Of a stretch of DNA of 64,000 bases, positions 55,039 through 63,981 are shown piece after piece (within the stretch, counting starts at the first letter, position 1; each line of letters begins with the position of its first letter). Where the stretch lies: positions 87,445 to 151,444 of the forward strand of contig JAESPV010000007.1 in assembly GCA_016765495.1 (NCBI GenBank), given 5' to 3'. Below the pieces are notes generated by a model. It did not search any database. It saw only the letters and a list, made by a program, of their open reading frames with translations, and was not told the DNA's origin. The stretch is from Desulfocapsa sp. GTDB taxonomy: Bacteria > Desulfobacterota > Desulfobulbia > Desulfobulbales > Desulfocapsaceae. The position numbers were made by a program, and so were the translations under genes.

Positions 55039-55782
55039 ATGAATCGATTGCTGATATCCATTTATGTTTTAGTCATATTTTCTTTTCCAGGCACGGGCTG
55101 TGCAGATGACCAGATTGTGGTAGGTGATTTTTCCGCCAAACTACAGGATGGCATACTCCCGGACAGATGGAAACCGTTACTGTTTAATGACATCGAGAGA
55201 CATACTGTTTACACTCACATTTTAGATGAAAACATCTATGCTATTCAGGCCAGGAGCATAGGAAGTTCCTCCGGCCTAATCCGCAAAATCACTATTGACC
55301 CTGCTATCTATCCCACGGTTTCCTTTCGCTGGAAAATTCAAAACATTATAGAATCAGCTGATTTAACAGACAAAGATAGAAACGATGCACCAGCCAGAGT
55401 CTTTATCACCTTCGCTTATGATTCTGACAAGGTAAGCTGGTTTGAGAAAGTGAAATTTGAGACCAGCAAACTTTTCTACGGGAAATATCCTCCTGCTACA
55501 ACCCTATGTTATGTGTGGGCCAGCCACCTTGAACAGGGAACAATCACAAGAAGCCCCTATAGCGATCGGGTGAGAATCATTGTCTTGGAATCGGGTGCGG
55601 ATAAAACGGGAACATGGGTGTCCGAGAAACGCAATGTTTTTGCGGACTATCGCACAGCTTTTGCTACTGAATCAGTTCCTATGATTTCCGGAGTGGCTGT
55701 AATGACCGATACCGACAATACGGATGGACAAGCCGTGGCATGGTATGGGGATATTGTTTTTTCTGATCCTCGTTCCAAATAG
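55039..55782 (+). CDS. DUF3047 exported protein
   Basis: This 247-residue protein has an N-terminal signal peptide (hydrophobic 4-17, cleavage near CA/DD; the Cys at 21 is not in a clear lipobox). The mature part follows the DUF3047 pattern: WKPLLFNDIERHTVYTHI, SSSGLIRKITIDPAIYPTVS, FRWKI, DAPARVFITFAYD and a late NTDGQAVAWYGDIVF. Members are periplasmic beta-sandwich proteins of unknown role. It precedes a metallo-beta-lactamase-fold gene with 31 bp between them. Start ATG with CCAGG upstream. Confidence 0.8.
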   Translation: MNRLLISIYVLVIFSFPGTGCADDQIVVGDFSAKLQDGILPDRWKPLLFNDIERHTVYTHILDENIYAIQARSIGSSSGLIRKITIDPAIYPTVSFRWKIQNIIESADLTDKDRNDAPARVFITFAYDSDKVSWFEKVKFETSKLFYGKYPPATTLCYVWASHLEQGTITRSPYSDRVRIIVLESGADKTGTWVSEKRNVFADYRTAFATESVPMISGVAVMTDTDNTDGQAVAWYGDIVFSDPRSK

Positions 55783-55813
55783 CCCACCATCATTCCTGCC
55801 AAACGTATGAACC

Positions 55814-56809
55814 ATGACCATATTTATGCGAAGTGGACATGCCACTAAAAGAGAATTCATTAATAATCCAAGCCTGATAAGTGTGAAAAGCAATTTTAAA
55901 GGCAATGAGATCATAAACGGAGTTTTTCAAAACCTTTATGGAGAATCCGGCGGTGGTTCTCTATGGAAGATTCTAAAATGGCGATTTTCTGAAAATGTAC
56001 AAAAAGATATCAAGGCTGGCGAAAACTATTCCTTGCCCGTAACCGAGGCCCGGAATGTGTTACAGAATAATGATGATTATATTTTGTGGCTTGGTCATGC
56101 CTCCTGGTTGATTCAAATAAATGGAAAAAAGATTGTCACAGATCCATGTTTAACGTCACCACCGTTTGTAAAGAGACGCACCAAACTCCCTATTCCCATC
56201 GAAGCCATAAATCCGGATTATCTTCTCATAAGCCATGGTCATTTTGATCATCTTGATTCCGATACTCTGGAACATTTTAGCGGAGCAACTGCTCTTATTC
56301 CCTTGAATATGAGCGGGCTGATCAGAAATATCAATCCTGACATACGGTGTCACGAAGCGGGATGGTATCAACAATTCGATAACAAAGAAGATTTTCAAAT
56401 ACTTTTTCTGCCTGCACATCATTGGCACAGAAGAAACAGTCACGATTATAACAAAGTTCTGTGGGGAAGCTTTCTTATCAAAACCGAAACAACCAGTATC
56501 TATTTCGGCGGCGACAGTGCTTATTCCAAACACTTTAAAGACATCGGAGAGCTATTTGGTAAAATTGATACGGCGATTCTGCCCATAGCCGCCTACGCCC
56601 CCCGGTGGTTTATGAAATCCAGCCACATAAACCCGGAAGAGGCAATGCAGGCGTTCAAAGACTTAAAAGCCAGAAGGCTTATTCCCATGCACTACGGAAC
56701 CTTCGATCTAAGTGACGAACCTTTGAGTGAACCGGAACAGCGCTTAAAAATGATTTCAGAGAAAGACGCTGTAACATTTCTACATATCGGCGAAAAGTAT
56801 CCAATTTAA
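55814..56809 (+). CDS. metallo-beta-lactamase-fold hydrolase (NAPE-PLD/UlaG-like)
   Basis: This 331-residue protein contains WLGHASWLIQINGKKIVTDP and the metal motif SHGHFDHLD (HxHxDH), with later ligands in PAHHWHRR, FGGDSAYSKHF and PMHYGTFDLS. This arrangement is typical of the N-acyl-phosphatidylethanolamine phospholipase-D/lactonase branch of the superfamily. No signal peptide is present. It probably forms an operon with the DUF3047 gene; both might concern lipids or envelope, but the substrate is not predictable. It converges on napH, with 83 bp between the two stops. Confidence 0.85.
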   Translation: MTIFMRSGHATKREFINNPSLISVKSNFKGNEIINGVFQNLYGESGGGSLWKILKWRFSENVQKDIKAGENYSLPVTEARNVLQNNDDYILWLGHASWLIQINGKKIVTDPCLTSPPFVKRRTKLPIPIEAINPDYLLISHGHFDHLDSDTLEHFSGATALIPLNMSGLIRNINPDIRCHEAGWYQQFDNKEDFQILFLPAHHWHRRNSHDYNKVLWGSFLIKTETTSIYFGGDSAYSKHFKDIGELFGKIDTAILPIAAYAPRWFMKSSHINPEEAMQAFKDLKARRLIPMHYGTFDLSDEPLSEPEQRLKMISEKDAVTFLHIGEKYPI

Positions 56810-56892
56810 AGAAAAATCACTACTCTTTATTAGCATTTCGCACTGGTACCACCCGGGCATCTACTGTTGATATTTAATACGGTTGAAGACCT

Positions 56893-58512
56893 CTAGAACC
56901 AGGGGTCATCAAACTCTTCAGAACTACGATCTACAATGGTGCTGGTTTCAAAAAGCATTTCTTCTGTGTCTCCGTCATGAAAAAAGACTTTCATGTAAGT
57001 CGAGAATGGCAGTGCAGGTACAGTTCCTTCAGAAACAATAATTTGAGGACTGTTTATCCACTTCCTTACATTGGTCAGCATGGTTTCCATGCCAATGTGC
57101 TCACCATTGGTTTCGATCTTTTTGATAACTCCAGCCGGATCTTTCACTTCAAGGGTTAACACATATGTCTGGTTAGCGTACTGATATAAAAGCACTCGTC
57201 CTTCAACACTTGCAAACGGGACATCTCTCCTTTGTGGAATATCTGTAAGTTCGGTAAGCAGATACTGCTCTTTGGGGAAATAGCCAGCAAGAGCACTTCC
57301 ATTATGTTCAAATTGCAGACTTGTACCTTTTGCGAAATCTTCAGTAACCCGAACAAGAGAAAAATTCTCGGGATGCCTTGGGTCAGGAATAATCTTAAAT
57401 GATCCCTGCTTCCCTTCAGGCTGCCATCTCCAATTTGCAGATCCATTCAAAGGCCATTCAATTCCACTGACAACGATCATACCGTTAGCAAGAAGATCCA
57501 GCGTTCGAAACTTCTCATGGTTCAAAACAATTCGCTTATCAGCGAGAAGTGTATGTTTGATCCTGGCAGGCTCTGATGAAAAATCAACCTGGCTGTACAC
57601 AAGAAACCCAAGGCCTGCAATAGCTACTACAGCCACTAGCCTACAGGCATATTTTCCCACTATGCGAATATCGGAGAACAGAGCGTTAGTCAGAGGCGAT
57701 TCAAAAGAAAGGGCTTTTCCCATCTTTTTACAGGCAACAACACAATCGCCACAGTTACTGCATTCTGTTTCCAGGGTGTTTGTTAAAATTTTCGGTTTAA
57801 GAGTGAGTGTGCAAGCCATATCACATCGTTCGTAACCAGGCTTACATATACATTTCTCTTCTGCAAAAACAACCTTCATCCGTTTTTTATTCAGAAGTTT
57901 TGCAAAAACAATCAACACCGCCTGAGGACAAACATACCGACACCAAAGTCGTTTTCCTGCAACAAATTCAATAAATAATAATCCAAACAGAAAGAGATAG
58001 CAGAGTGATATAAAATCCTGCCCAAAGTAATATTGAAAAAAGCGTGAATACCATGCCGCTGTAGAAAGCTGATTCAGAACCGGTGTTGTCGACAACATAA
58101 AAAAGCCGATAAAACCCAGAGCCAAAATGCTCATTTTAAAGGGGAAACCATTTTTTTGTAATGGAAGTCCCTTATACCTTCGAGGAAATACTTTTTTGCT
58201 AAGCTTATGTGCCCATTCAGAAAACAAACCATAGGGACAAACCCAGGAACAAAAAACCGTTCCCAGAGCAAAGGCAAGAATTAGCGGTAGCAAGGCACCA
58301 ATAAAATTATCGAGGGTAAAATACCAATTCTTGATAGTTAACTGCAAAACTGCAAGAGGATCAGCAAACGGAATACCAAAAGCATGAAAAGAAAGGAAGT
58401 TACCGTACACCATGGAATACCGTGAACGATTAAGTAATGGAATAATGACAAAGGCAAGGGCTATGAAAATCTGAAAGGCTCGCCTGTAGGTTTTGAGACT
58501 TGCCTTTTTCAT
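56893..58512 (-). CDS. napH: NapH-like membrane polyferredoxin with long periplasmic C-terminal extension
   Basis: The first ~290 residues of this 539-residue protein match NapH: four or so membrane helices, two CxxxCP motifs (CSWVCPYG and CRYVCPQAV) and ferredoxin-type clusters including CSNCGDCVVACKKMG. NapH with NapG passes quinol electrons towards the nitrate reductase. A further helix (LVAVVAIAGLGFLVYSQV, about 295) leads to an extra ~230-residue C-terminal domain (SGIEWPLNGSANWRW and beyond) that ordinary NapH lacks, so the total is nearly twice the usual size. The layout resembles CcoG-type proteins in part. Its start follows the NapG-like stop directly. Confidence 0.78.
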   Translation of the reverse strand: MKKASLKTYRRAFQIFIALAFVIIPLLNRSRYSMVYGNFLSFHAFGIPFADPLAVLQLTIKNWYFTLDNFIGALLPLILAFALGTVFCSWVCPYGLFSEWAHKLSKKVFPRRYKGLPLQKNGFPFKMSILALGFIGFFMLSTTPVLNQLSTAAWYSRFFQYYFGQDFISLCYLFLFGLLFIEFVAGKRLWCRYVCPQAVLIVFAKLLNKKRMKVVFAEEKCICKPGYERCDMACTLTLKPKILTNTLETECSNCGDCVVACKKMGKALSFESPLTNALFSDIRIVGKYACRLVAVVAIAGLGFLVYSQVDFSSEPARIKHTLLADKRIVLNHEKFRTLDLLANGMIVVSGIEWPLNGSANWRWQPEGKQGSFKIIPDPRHPENFSLVRVTEDFAKGTSLQFEHNGSALAGYFPKEQYLLTELTDIPQRRDVPFASVEGRVLLYQYANQTYVLTLEVKDPAGVIKKIETNGEHIGMETMLTNVRKWINSPQIIVSEGTVPALPFSTYMKVFFHDGDTEEMLFETSTIVDRSSEEFDDPWF

Positions 58513-59012
58513 TATGCACCTCCCTTTGGGCCTCTCTTTTTATTTTGGAATCTGGTTGGAATCACCACTATGGCATCTGCAGGACAAACATGCTCACACA
58601 GACCACACCCAGCGCATTCATCTGTAATCACAGGATATTCCCCTCTCTCGAGGATCATTGCCTTCCATTTGATGGGACAACGTTCATAACAACTCCTACA
58701 CAGCAAGCCCTCTGTCCAAGTGGTGCATTTTGTACGATCCAACTCAGCAAACCCCATGCGAACATCGTAAATATCTATATCATGAAGGGCATCCGAGGGA
58801 CAAATCTCCGAACAGCGCATACAGAGATAGCAGGGGGCAACTTTAGGATCAATTTCAGGCGTTCCAGCCATGAAAAAATTAAAGCCACGTCGCATTTTGA
58901 TGCAATCAAATATACATACCTGGGCGCATTGCCCACACTGCAGACAGCGGGAAAGAAATTCCTTCTCGCTACGTGCTCCTGGCGGACGAAGAAAAGTATT
59001 TGATCCTGCCAT
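58512..59012 (-). CDS. napG: NapG-like polyferredoxin
   Basis: This four-cluster [4Fe-4S] protein is about 166 residues long from the preferred ATG (59012, AGAGG at good distance); a longer frame opens from a TTG at 59069. RPPGARSEKEFLSRCLQCGQ and CAQVC, then CYLCMRCSEICPSDAL, a CRSCYERC group and CAGCGLCEHVCPADAI show the NapG/NapF pattern. Neither start gives a twin-arginine signal, which NapG normally carries; it may therefore work on the cytoplasmic face or be exported with a partner. It overlaps napH by one base. Confidence 0.75.
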   Translation of the reverse strand: MAGSNTFLRPPGARSEKEFLSRCLQCGQCAQVCIFDCIKMRRGFNFFMAGTPEIDPKVAPCYLCMRCSEICPSDALHDIDIYDVRMGFAELDRTKCTTWTEGLLCRSCYERCPIKWKAMILERGEYPVITDECAGCGLCEHVCPADAIVVIPTRFQNKKRGPKGGA

Positions 59013-59071
59013 ATTCGCAACCTCTGAAAAACCTCTATCACCACGTTGTGAGTATATGTCAATAAGCAAGC

Positions 59072-59119
59072 GCTTAAAAAACCCAGCTGTTGACCACTTA
59101 AAAAAAAGAGATCAACAGC
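59072..59119 (-). terminator. hairpin with T-run between napD and napG
   Basis: On the minus strand GCTGTTGA pairs with TCAACAGC (59086-59093 and 59112-59119) around a 18-base T-rich loop and is followed by GGGTTTTTT. It could end or attenuate the napA-napD message and reduce expression of napGH. Confidence 0.5.
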
Positions 59120-59166
59120 CAGGCAGACTGTTTAGTGCCTTACAAATTCTTTTCGTGTTTTTTCAC

Positions 59167-59220
59167 CCCTCAAGAGGGAACTGAAAAGAGTGCCGGCTTA
59201 CCGTTCATCACCGGCGTTAA
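59167..59220 (+). repeat. dispersed ~60-bp repeat, copy 3
   Basis: CCCTCAAGAGGG, AACTGAAAAGAGTGCCGGC, TTACCGTTCATCACCGGCG, TTAAAC aligns with 54952-55012. It abuts the 3' end of napD on the opposite strand and contains the same CCCTC...GAGGG hairpin. Confidence 0.75.
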
Positions 59221-59224
59221 ACTC

Positions 59225-59530
59225 TCAACCGTCCTGTCTCGGTTCCATCTTCATATGCTGAGTAGCAGAAAGATTTGTGGTGAGATTGCCATCGTCATCA
59301 ATCTCATCTTCTATGGTTAGATAGGTTGTATAGACGGTCAACACACCATCCAGACGCCCTATTCTTTTAACCACTTTTTCGATGACATCAGATGGGGATT
59401 CCACCACTGCAACCACATAAGCACCCTCATGAATGCCATAAGTCGTCAGTTCCTCCATGGAACTCACCTGCTGCTCAACAACTTCAAGATCATCCTCAAG
59501 ACAGTGTACTAATATTCCCGAGATAGCCAT
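59225..59530 (-). CDS. napD: NapD chaperone
   Basis: This 101-residue cytoplasmic protein matches NapD: AISGILVHCLEDDLEVVEQQ at the N-terminus, GIHEGAYVVAVVESPSDV in the middle and DGVLTVYTTYLTIED near the end, with a charged C-terminal tail. NapD binds the twin-arginine signal of NapA during cofactor insertion. The start is only three bases after the napA stop, which suggests coupled expression. Confidence 0.9.
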   Translation of the reverse strand: MAISGILVHCLEDDLEVVEQQVSSMEELTTYGIHEGAYVVAVVESPSDVIEKVVKRIGRLDGVLTVYTTYLTIEDEIDDDGNLTTNLSATQHMKMEPRQDG

Positions 59531-59533
59531 AAG

Positions 59534-61792
59534 TTATGCCTTCTTAATCCGAATTGCACAGATTTTATATTCAGGCTGTTTAGACCCCGGATCAAAGGCA
59601 TTCAGAGTCAGTTTATTAATCATCAGATTAGCATCATACCAGGGCACAAACACCAGCCCCGGACGACAAACATCACTTACTCTTGCCTGGAATACCATCT
59701 TATCACGACGGGTTTCCAGAAGAACATCATCACCGTTCCTGATGCCTTTTTCCCTGGCATCGTCCACATTCACTTCGACATAGGCTTTAGGGAAAGAACG
59801 TCTCAGCTCAGGAACCTTCATGGTCATGGTTCCGGTATGCCAGTGATCAATTACACGACCAGTGGTAAGAACCATTGGGTATTCAGCATCCGGCTCTTCG
59901 GCGGCCCCCTTATAAGGACGGAACCAGATCACTGCACGGCCATCTTTCTTCCCGTAAAAGTGATATTTGGATTTGTAATCTTTGGGAATGTTTGGATCCT
60001 GACCACGGACGTAACGAATTTTTGTACCCGGATGATCTTCAGTCGGACATGGCCAGAGGATACCGGATTCTTTTTCCATGCGAGCCCTGGTAATTCCCAT
60101 AAAGTTATAAGATGTAACAGAACTCACTTCACGCCACTCATTCCATACATCATCAACATTTTTATACGGTACAACCTTGGGATCTACACCCATTCGTTTT
60201 GCAAAATCCATCAAAATATCAAAATCAGGTTTACACTCACCCATGGGTTCTACGGATTTCATGAGAAGCGCATAACGTCTCTCAGAACATCCATAGGTTC
60301 CACGTTTTTCACACCAGAACGCAGATGGAAGAAGAACATCACAGTATTTCACAGTTTCAGCGTCCATAAAAGGTTCACTTAGCACCATGAAGTTATCCTT
60401 ACGTTTCATACCATCCAGATAAATATTCACATTAGGAAGAGAATGTGCAGGATTGGTACAAAGAACAAACATTGCTTTTACTTTTGCTTCGGAAAATGCG
60501 TTCCAGAGAGCAATTGTATGAAGACCAGGTTTCGGTGCGATGGTTCCGGGTTTCAGTCCCCACTGCTCTTCAAGTTTTGCACGATGCTCAGGTTTCTTAA
60601 TCAGACGTCCAGCAGGAAGTAAATGACAAAGACCACCGGTATCACGAACACCACCACAGGCATTTGGTTGTCCAGTGAGTGAGAATGGACTTGCACCTGT
60701 TTTCCCAATTTGTCCGGTGAGAAGATGGAGATTACTCACCAGATTATTCGCCCAGACACCACGGATACGTTGATTAAGCCCCATACACCAGAACGATGTC
60801 GTACCTGACGCTTCAGCAAACATAAGTGCAATACGCCTGATTTGATCCGCAGAAACACCAGAGATTTTCTCTACTTTTTCAGGAGTGTACTCTTCCAGAA
60901 ATTTCATATACGCATCAAAATCAACCTTCTTTTTATCGTTGGTCATGAAGGTTACATATTTATTGTGAAAACGCTGGTTATCCAGCTCTTCCTGAATGAT
61001 GACATATGCCATGGCATTCAGAATGGCCAGATCGGTACCAGGTATAAAAGAAACATGCTCATCGGCAATACGGGCAGTATTTGTTTTACGGGGATCAACA
61101 ACAATTACTTTTACGTTCGGATTAGCCTGTTTTCTGGCCGCAACACGTTTAAAAAGAATTGGATGACACTCGGACATATTGGAACCAATGATAAAAAAGC
61201 AGGTTGCCGCATCAATATCATCATAGGACCCACAAGGCTCATCTTTCCCAAAAGTCGTAACATACCCACCAACGGCAGATGCCATGCAAAGACGTGGATT
61301 CCCCTCAACATTATTACTGCCAAGCCCTGCTTTCCATATTTTGGATGCAAGATACGTCTCTTCTGTAAGTGCCTGACCAGAACCATAATAGCCAATGGAA
61401 GTAGGCCCGTGATCTTTAAGAGCTGCTTTAAATTTTGTGGTAACAAGACTCATAGCCTCATCCCAGGTTGCAGGCTCAAGCTTACCATTCTTACGAATAT
61501 AAGGTTTGGTTACCCTGTCTTTCGAATACACGATTGGCGGCATGAGAGCACCTTTCAAACAAAGAAAGCCAACATTGTGATTATTTGGATCGCCTTTAAC
61601 AGTAACAACTTTACCACCTTTGACACCAACCATTACACCGCAGCCTGTTCCGCAGAAACGACAAACTGATTTCACCCATCTTTCAGGCTCACTATCAGCA
61701 GCCTTTGCCATATTGGTCAAAGAACCACCAATGGCCGCCATAGCAGAAGCTGCCGCCGCCGTTTTCAGTACTTCTCTTCTGGTTACTTTCAT
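59534..61792 (-). CDS. napA: periplasmic nitrate reductase, catalytic subunit
   Basis: This 752-residue molybdenum bis-MGD enzyme reduces nitrate to nitrite. It has a twin-arginine signal peptide (TRREVLK at 4-10, cleavage near AKA/AD), one [4Fe-4S] cluster (Cys44, 47, 51, 78 in CRFCGTGC and FLCLKG) and the Mo-ligand Cys169 in PRLCMASAV. The C-terminal domain includes TTGRVIDHWHTGTMTMKVPE. Its length matches the monomeric NapA of Desulfovibrio rather than the larger NapA of enterics. No napB is present; the two tetrahaem proteins just upstream are the probable electron donors. A close formate-dehydrogenase relative is unlikely because napD and napGH adjoin. Confidence 0.93.
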   Translation of the reverse strand: MKVTRREVLKTAAAASAMAAIGGSLTNMAKAADSEPERWVKSVCRFCGTGCGVMVGVKGGKVVTVKGDPNNHNVGFLCLKGALMPPIVYSKDRVTKPYIRKNGKLEPATWDEAMSLVTTKFKAALKDHGPTSIGYYGSGQALTEETYLASKIWKAGLGSNNVEGNPRLCMASAVGGYVTTFGKDEPCGSYDDIDAATCFFIIGSNMSECHPILFKRVAARKQANPNVKVIVVDPRKTNTARIADEHVSFIPGTDLAILNAMAYVIIQEELDNQRFHNKYVTFMTNDKKKVDFDAYMKFLEEYTPEKVEKISGVSADQIRRIALMFAEASGTTSFWCMGLNQRIRGVWANNLVSNLHLLTGQIGKTGASPFSLTGQPNACGGVRDTGGLCHLLPAGRLIKKPEHRAKLEEQWGLKPGTIAPKPGLHTIALWNAFSEAKVKAMFVLCTNPAHSLPNVNIYLDGMKRKDNFMVLSEPFMDAETVKYCDVLLPSAFWCEKRGTYGCSERRYALLMKSVEPMGECKPDFDILMDFAKRMGVDPKVVPYKNVDDVWNEWREVSSVTSYNFMGITRARMEKESGILWPCPTEDHPGTKIRYVRGQDPNIPKDYKSKYHFYGKKDGRAVIWFRPYKGAAEEPDAEYPMVLTTGRVIDHWHTGTMTMKVPELRRSFPKAYVEVNVDDAREKGIRNGDDVLLETRRDKMVFQARVSDVCRPGLVFVPWYDANLMINKLTLNAFDPGSKQPEYKICAIRIKKA

Positions 61793-61891
61793 ATTTTCGT
61801 TCTCCTTTAGAAAAGGTTTTTTAGTTGTCCCTGCGAACCAATGGAAGAACTACGCACAGATCGTCGCCTTACAAGCTAACTCTTGTCTGTG

Positions 61892-62305
61892 TTACTTACT
61901 TTTAGACACTGATTTTTTATACGCATCGTGATGCACTGAGTTCTGATGAAAAGGATGGCATTCGTAACAATTGGGATCTATACCAAATTTCTTTTCCATT
62001 CTGATCATTGCCGGTTCGTGACATTTTCGACAAACTGTTACAGAATCTGGCACAACTGCAAAGGGAATGGAGCCTTTTCCATCTGGCTGTCCATGACAAA
62101 CAAAACATTTCACCAGGGCAACACCGTGTTTGGATTCATACCAGTTTTGGGCAACACGAGGTGTTACCTTTTGGTGACATGTATAACAATCTGCAGCATC
62201 GTCGGGAGCTTTAAGATGTTTTATTGATACAGCAGAAACATTACCAGCTGCACAACAGAAAAAAAGTGCAGCAAAAATGATTGCAGGTAAATTGATAGTT
62301 TTCAT
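61892..62305 (-). CDS. tetrahaem cytochrome c, NapM-like
   Basis: This 137-residue exported protein has a signal peptide (cleavage near VSA/VS) and four CxxCH haem sites (CYTCH, CFVCH, CRKCH, CYECH). Its position directly before napA and its size match NapM of Desulfovibrio-type nap operons. It would carry electrons in the periplasm to NapA in place of NapB. Its start overlaps the stop of the upstream cytochrome gene by one base. A further His-rich tail (HHDAYKK) may supply distal ligands. Confidence 0.85.
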   Translation of the reverse strand: MKTINLPAIIFAALFFCCAAGNVSAVSIKHLKAPDDAADCYTCHQKVTPRVAQNWYESKHGVALVKCFVCHGQPDGKGSIPFAVVPDSVTVCRKCHEPAMIRMEKKFGIDPNCYECHPFHQNSVHHDAYKKSVSKSK

Positions 62306-62883
62306 TATTCTTTTCCTCCCTTCCCTGCATCTACTCGTGGATTATCAGCAAGGCTTTTTGCAAACTCAGCATTAATCATCAAATCCTTATCAAAATCAGG
62401 TAGGTGGGCAATATTTATATGACATCCCTGACAGGTCTTTCTGGTGGTTCCATTTTTTCCAAGAAAGGCATCATGTGCTAAGCCCCCAATTACAGAGATG
62501 GGCTCCCCTTTACCATTTATCCTGAGATCTTTATGGCATTCCATGCATTTTTCAGTGAGATCTGTCAGGCGGGCATTCTCCTGCATCTTGCGACGATCAA
62601 AGGTGCCGGGTTCAAAGATCTTTTTATCGTAGTACTTGTCACGTGCATAATAACTGGTGAGAGGACTGAAATGAAAAATATGGCACTGCTCACAGCTGAT
62701 TTCTTTCTTGTCCTTATCAAAGGCATGGGCTGAATTTTTCAACTCGTGCTGATACTGTTTTACGTCATGACAACGCATACATTCTTCAACAGCCGGCCTG
62801 TCCGCAGCAGAGCTGGTGCTGCCAAGAGCCAGGCCAAAGGCTAAAAGCGTTCCTGCAAATTTTACCAAATAGTGTTTTTTCAT
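62305..62883 (-). CDS. tetrahaem cytochrome c
   Basis: This 192-residue protein has a signal peptide (cleavage near SSA/AD) and four CxxCH sites (CMRCH, CEQCH, CMECH, CQGCH). The haem spacing and lack of a retained membrane helix separate it from NapC/NrfH, so it is probably a soluble or cleaved periplasmic electron carrier working with the NapM-like protein. The start overlaps the gene before it by four bases (ATGA), and its stop overlaps the start of the next by one. Confidence 0.82.
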   Translation of the reverse strand: MKKHYLVKFAGTLLAFGLALGSTSSAADRPAVEECMRCHDVKQYQHELKNSAHAFDKDKKEISCEQCHIFHFSPLTSYYARDKYYDKKIFEPGTFDRRKMQENARLTDLTEKCMECHKDLRINGKGEPISVIGGLAHDAFLGKNGTTRKTCQGCHINIAHLPDFDKDLMINAEFAKSLADNPRVDAGKGGKE

Positions 62884-63188
62884 TTACTAACTCCCTGGTT
62901 TAAAATTATATCCTGTTTCTCCTTCGCTATTTCCCTGCGTTTTTTTAATATTCTTTGGGATTCTTCAAGAGGAACAACCACAGTCTCAGAATATTCATTC
63001 TCTGCTTCTATCTCTGCCCGATCGTAAATTGACATACCGTAAGGATTTCTTTTACTAAAATCTCTGTAGTCATTGTTGCGGTACGCATCTGGCATTCGGG
63101 GTAACTCTGAGCTATCAGGAAGATCAACTGCCATTGCAAGAGTGCTAAAATGCAGGAGAAGCAAGGCTCCAATAATTGTTTTTATCAT
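62880..63188 (-). CDS. small exported protein of unknown function in the nap operon
   Basis: This 102-residue protein has a signal peptide (hydrophobic 5-16, cleavage near AMA/VD). The mature part is short, polar and helix-prone: PDAYRNNDYRDFSKRNPYGM, then EIEAENEYSETVVVPLEESQ and a basic end. No cysteine is present, so it binds no haem. It is translationally coupled to the tetrahaem gene. No family is recognised. Confidence 0.65.
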   Translation of the reverse strand: MIKTIIGALLLLHFSTLAMAVDLPDSSELPRMPDAYRNNDYRDFSKRNPYGMSIYDRAEIEAENEYSETVVVPLEESQRILKKRREIAKEKQDIILNQGVSK

Positions 63189-63214
63189 ATTCTACCCTAA
63201 GAAGAAGACATCGG

Positions 63215-63889
63215 TTAATTCTTCATATATTTTCTTGTGAGTACATCTGATTGAATCATCACATAATTATCGCTGGTAACATCAGCTTTTTTCACCTCTT
63301 CCCCTTGTTGGTTTTTTTTATCCATCATTTCAACCAGATCAGTGATGGTTGCAACATTTTCCGATGAGGTGAATTTCACCGTTGCAATGACGTCCAGTGT
63401 TTTAAGTTTCCCTTGAGACTTAACTGTTCTATAGAAATCTTCAGTTATTAACCCCTCTGGACCGTAACTCCAGTATATTATTTTCCCGTGCGCTTCGGTT
63501 GTTGGTTCACCGTACTGCATCATTAACTCAGCAATTGTGGTTTTAAAATCATTTTTATTGGCTTTTTTATTCCGCTTATACAGTGCTATTACGGCACTTG
63601 TCTCTTTATCGACAATAACAAAAACTTCGCCATCTTTAAATTTAACCGTACCCGGGTATGCCTTGTAATCATGATTTTTTTCAGCAGCAAACTGTTGAGC
63701 GGCAGTTAGTTGTTTCCCAACCACATAGTCCCCAAACCCAAGACCTAACGTCGCTATTTTTTCCTGTAATGCACTCTTAGACATTGTTTCGAAATCAACA
63801 GCCTCACTGACTGCCACCCCATTTGAGAAAAACATTACTATTGTACAGAGAAGAAGCACTTTACTTTGCTGCATGACAGTGGGTTTCAT
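63215..63889 (-). CDS. exported protein of unknown function, first gene of the nap operon
   Basis: This 224-residue protein has a signal peptide (about 1-30, ending VSEA). The mature domain has a helical start (FETMSKSALQEKIATLGLG), a beta-rich middle (GTVKFKDGEVFVIVDKETSA, VIALYKRN) and a segment EAHGKIIYWSYGPEG. No redox motif or metal site is visible. It is probably periplasmic. Spacing of 26 bp to the next gene supports one transcript, but a role in nitrate reduction is inferred from place only. ATG with AGGG upstream. Confidence 0.65.
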   Translation of the reverse strand: MKPTVMQQSKVLLLCTIVMFFSNGVAVSEAVDFETMSKSALQEKIATLGLGFGDYVVGKQLTAAQQFAAEKNHDYKAYPGTVKFKDGEVFVIVDKETSAVIALYKRNKKANKNDFKTTIAELMMQYGEPTTEAHGKIIYWSYGPEGLITEDFYRTVKSQGKLKTLDVIATVKFTSSENVATITDLVEMMDKKNQQGEEVKKADVTSDNYVMIQSDVLTRKYMKN

Positions 63890-63952
63890 CTATTTTCCCT
63901 TTAAAAAAGTTAGTCATACTTACGGTTCAGGTGGGATACAAAAATACAACTA

Positions 63953-63981
63953 CGCTCCGAAACCAAAATGGTTTCAGAGCG
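63953..63981. terminator. hairpin upstream of the nap operon
   Basis: CGCTCCGAAACC and GGTTTCAGAGCG form a 12-bp stem with one mismatch and a 5-base loop. On the minus strand a GTATTTTTG tract follows about ten bases later. It could end a transcript entering from the right of the window or be a regulatory element of nap; the window edge prevents a decision. Confidence 0.4.
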
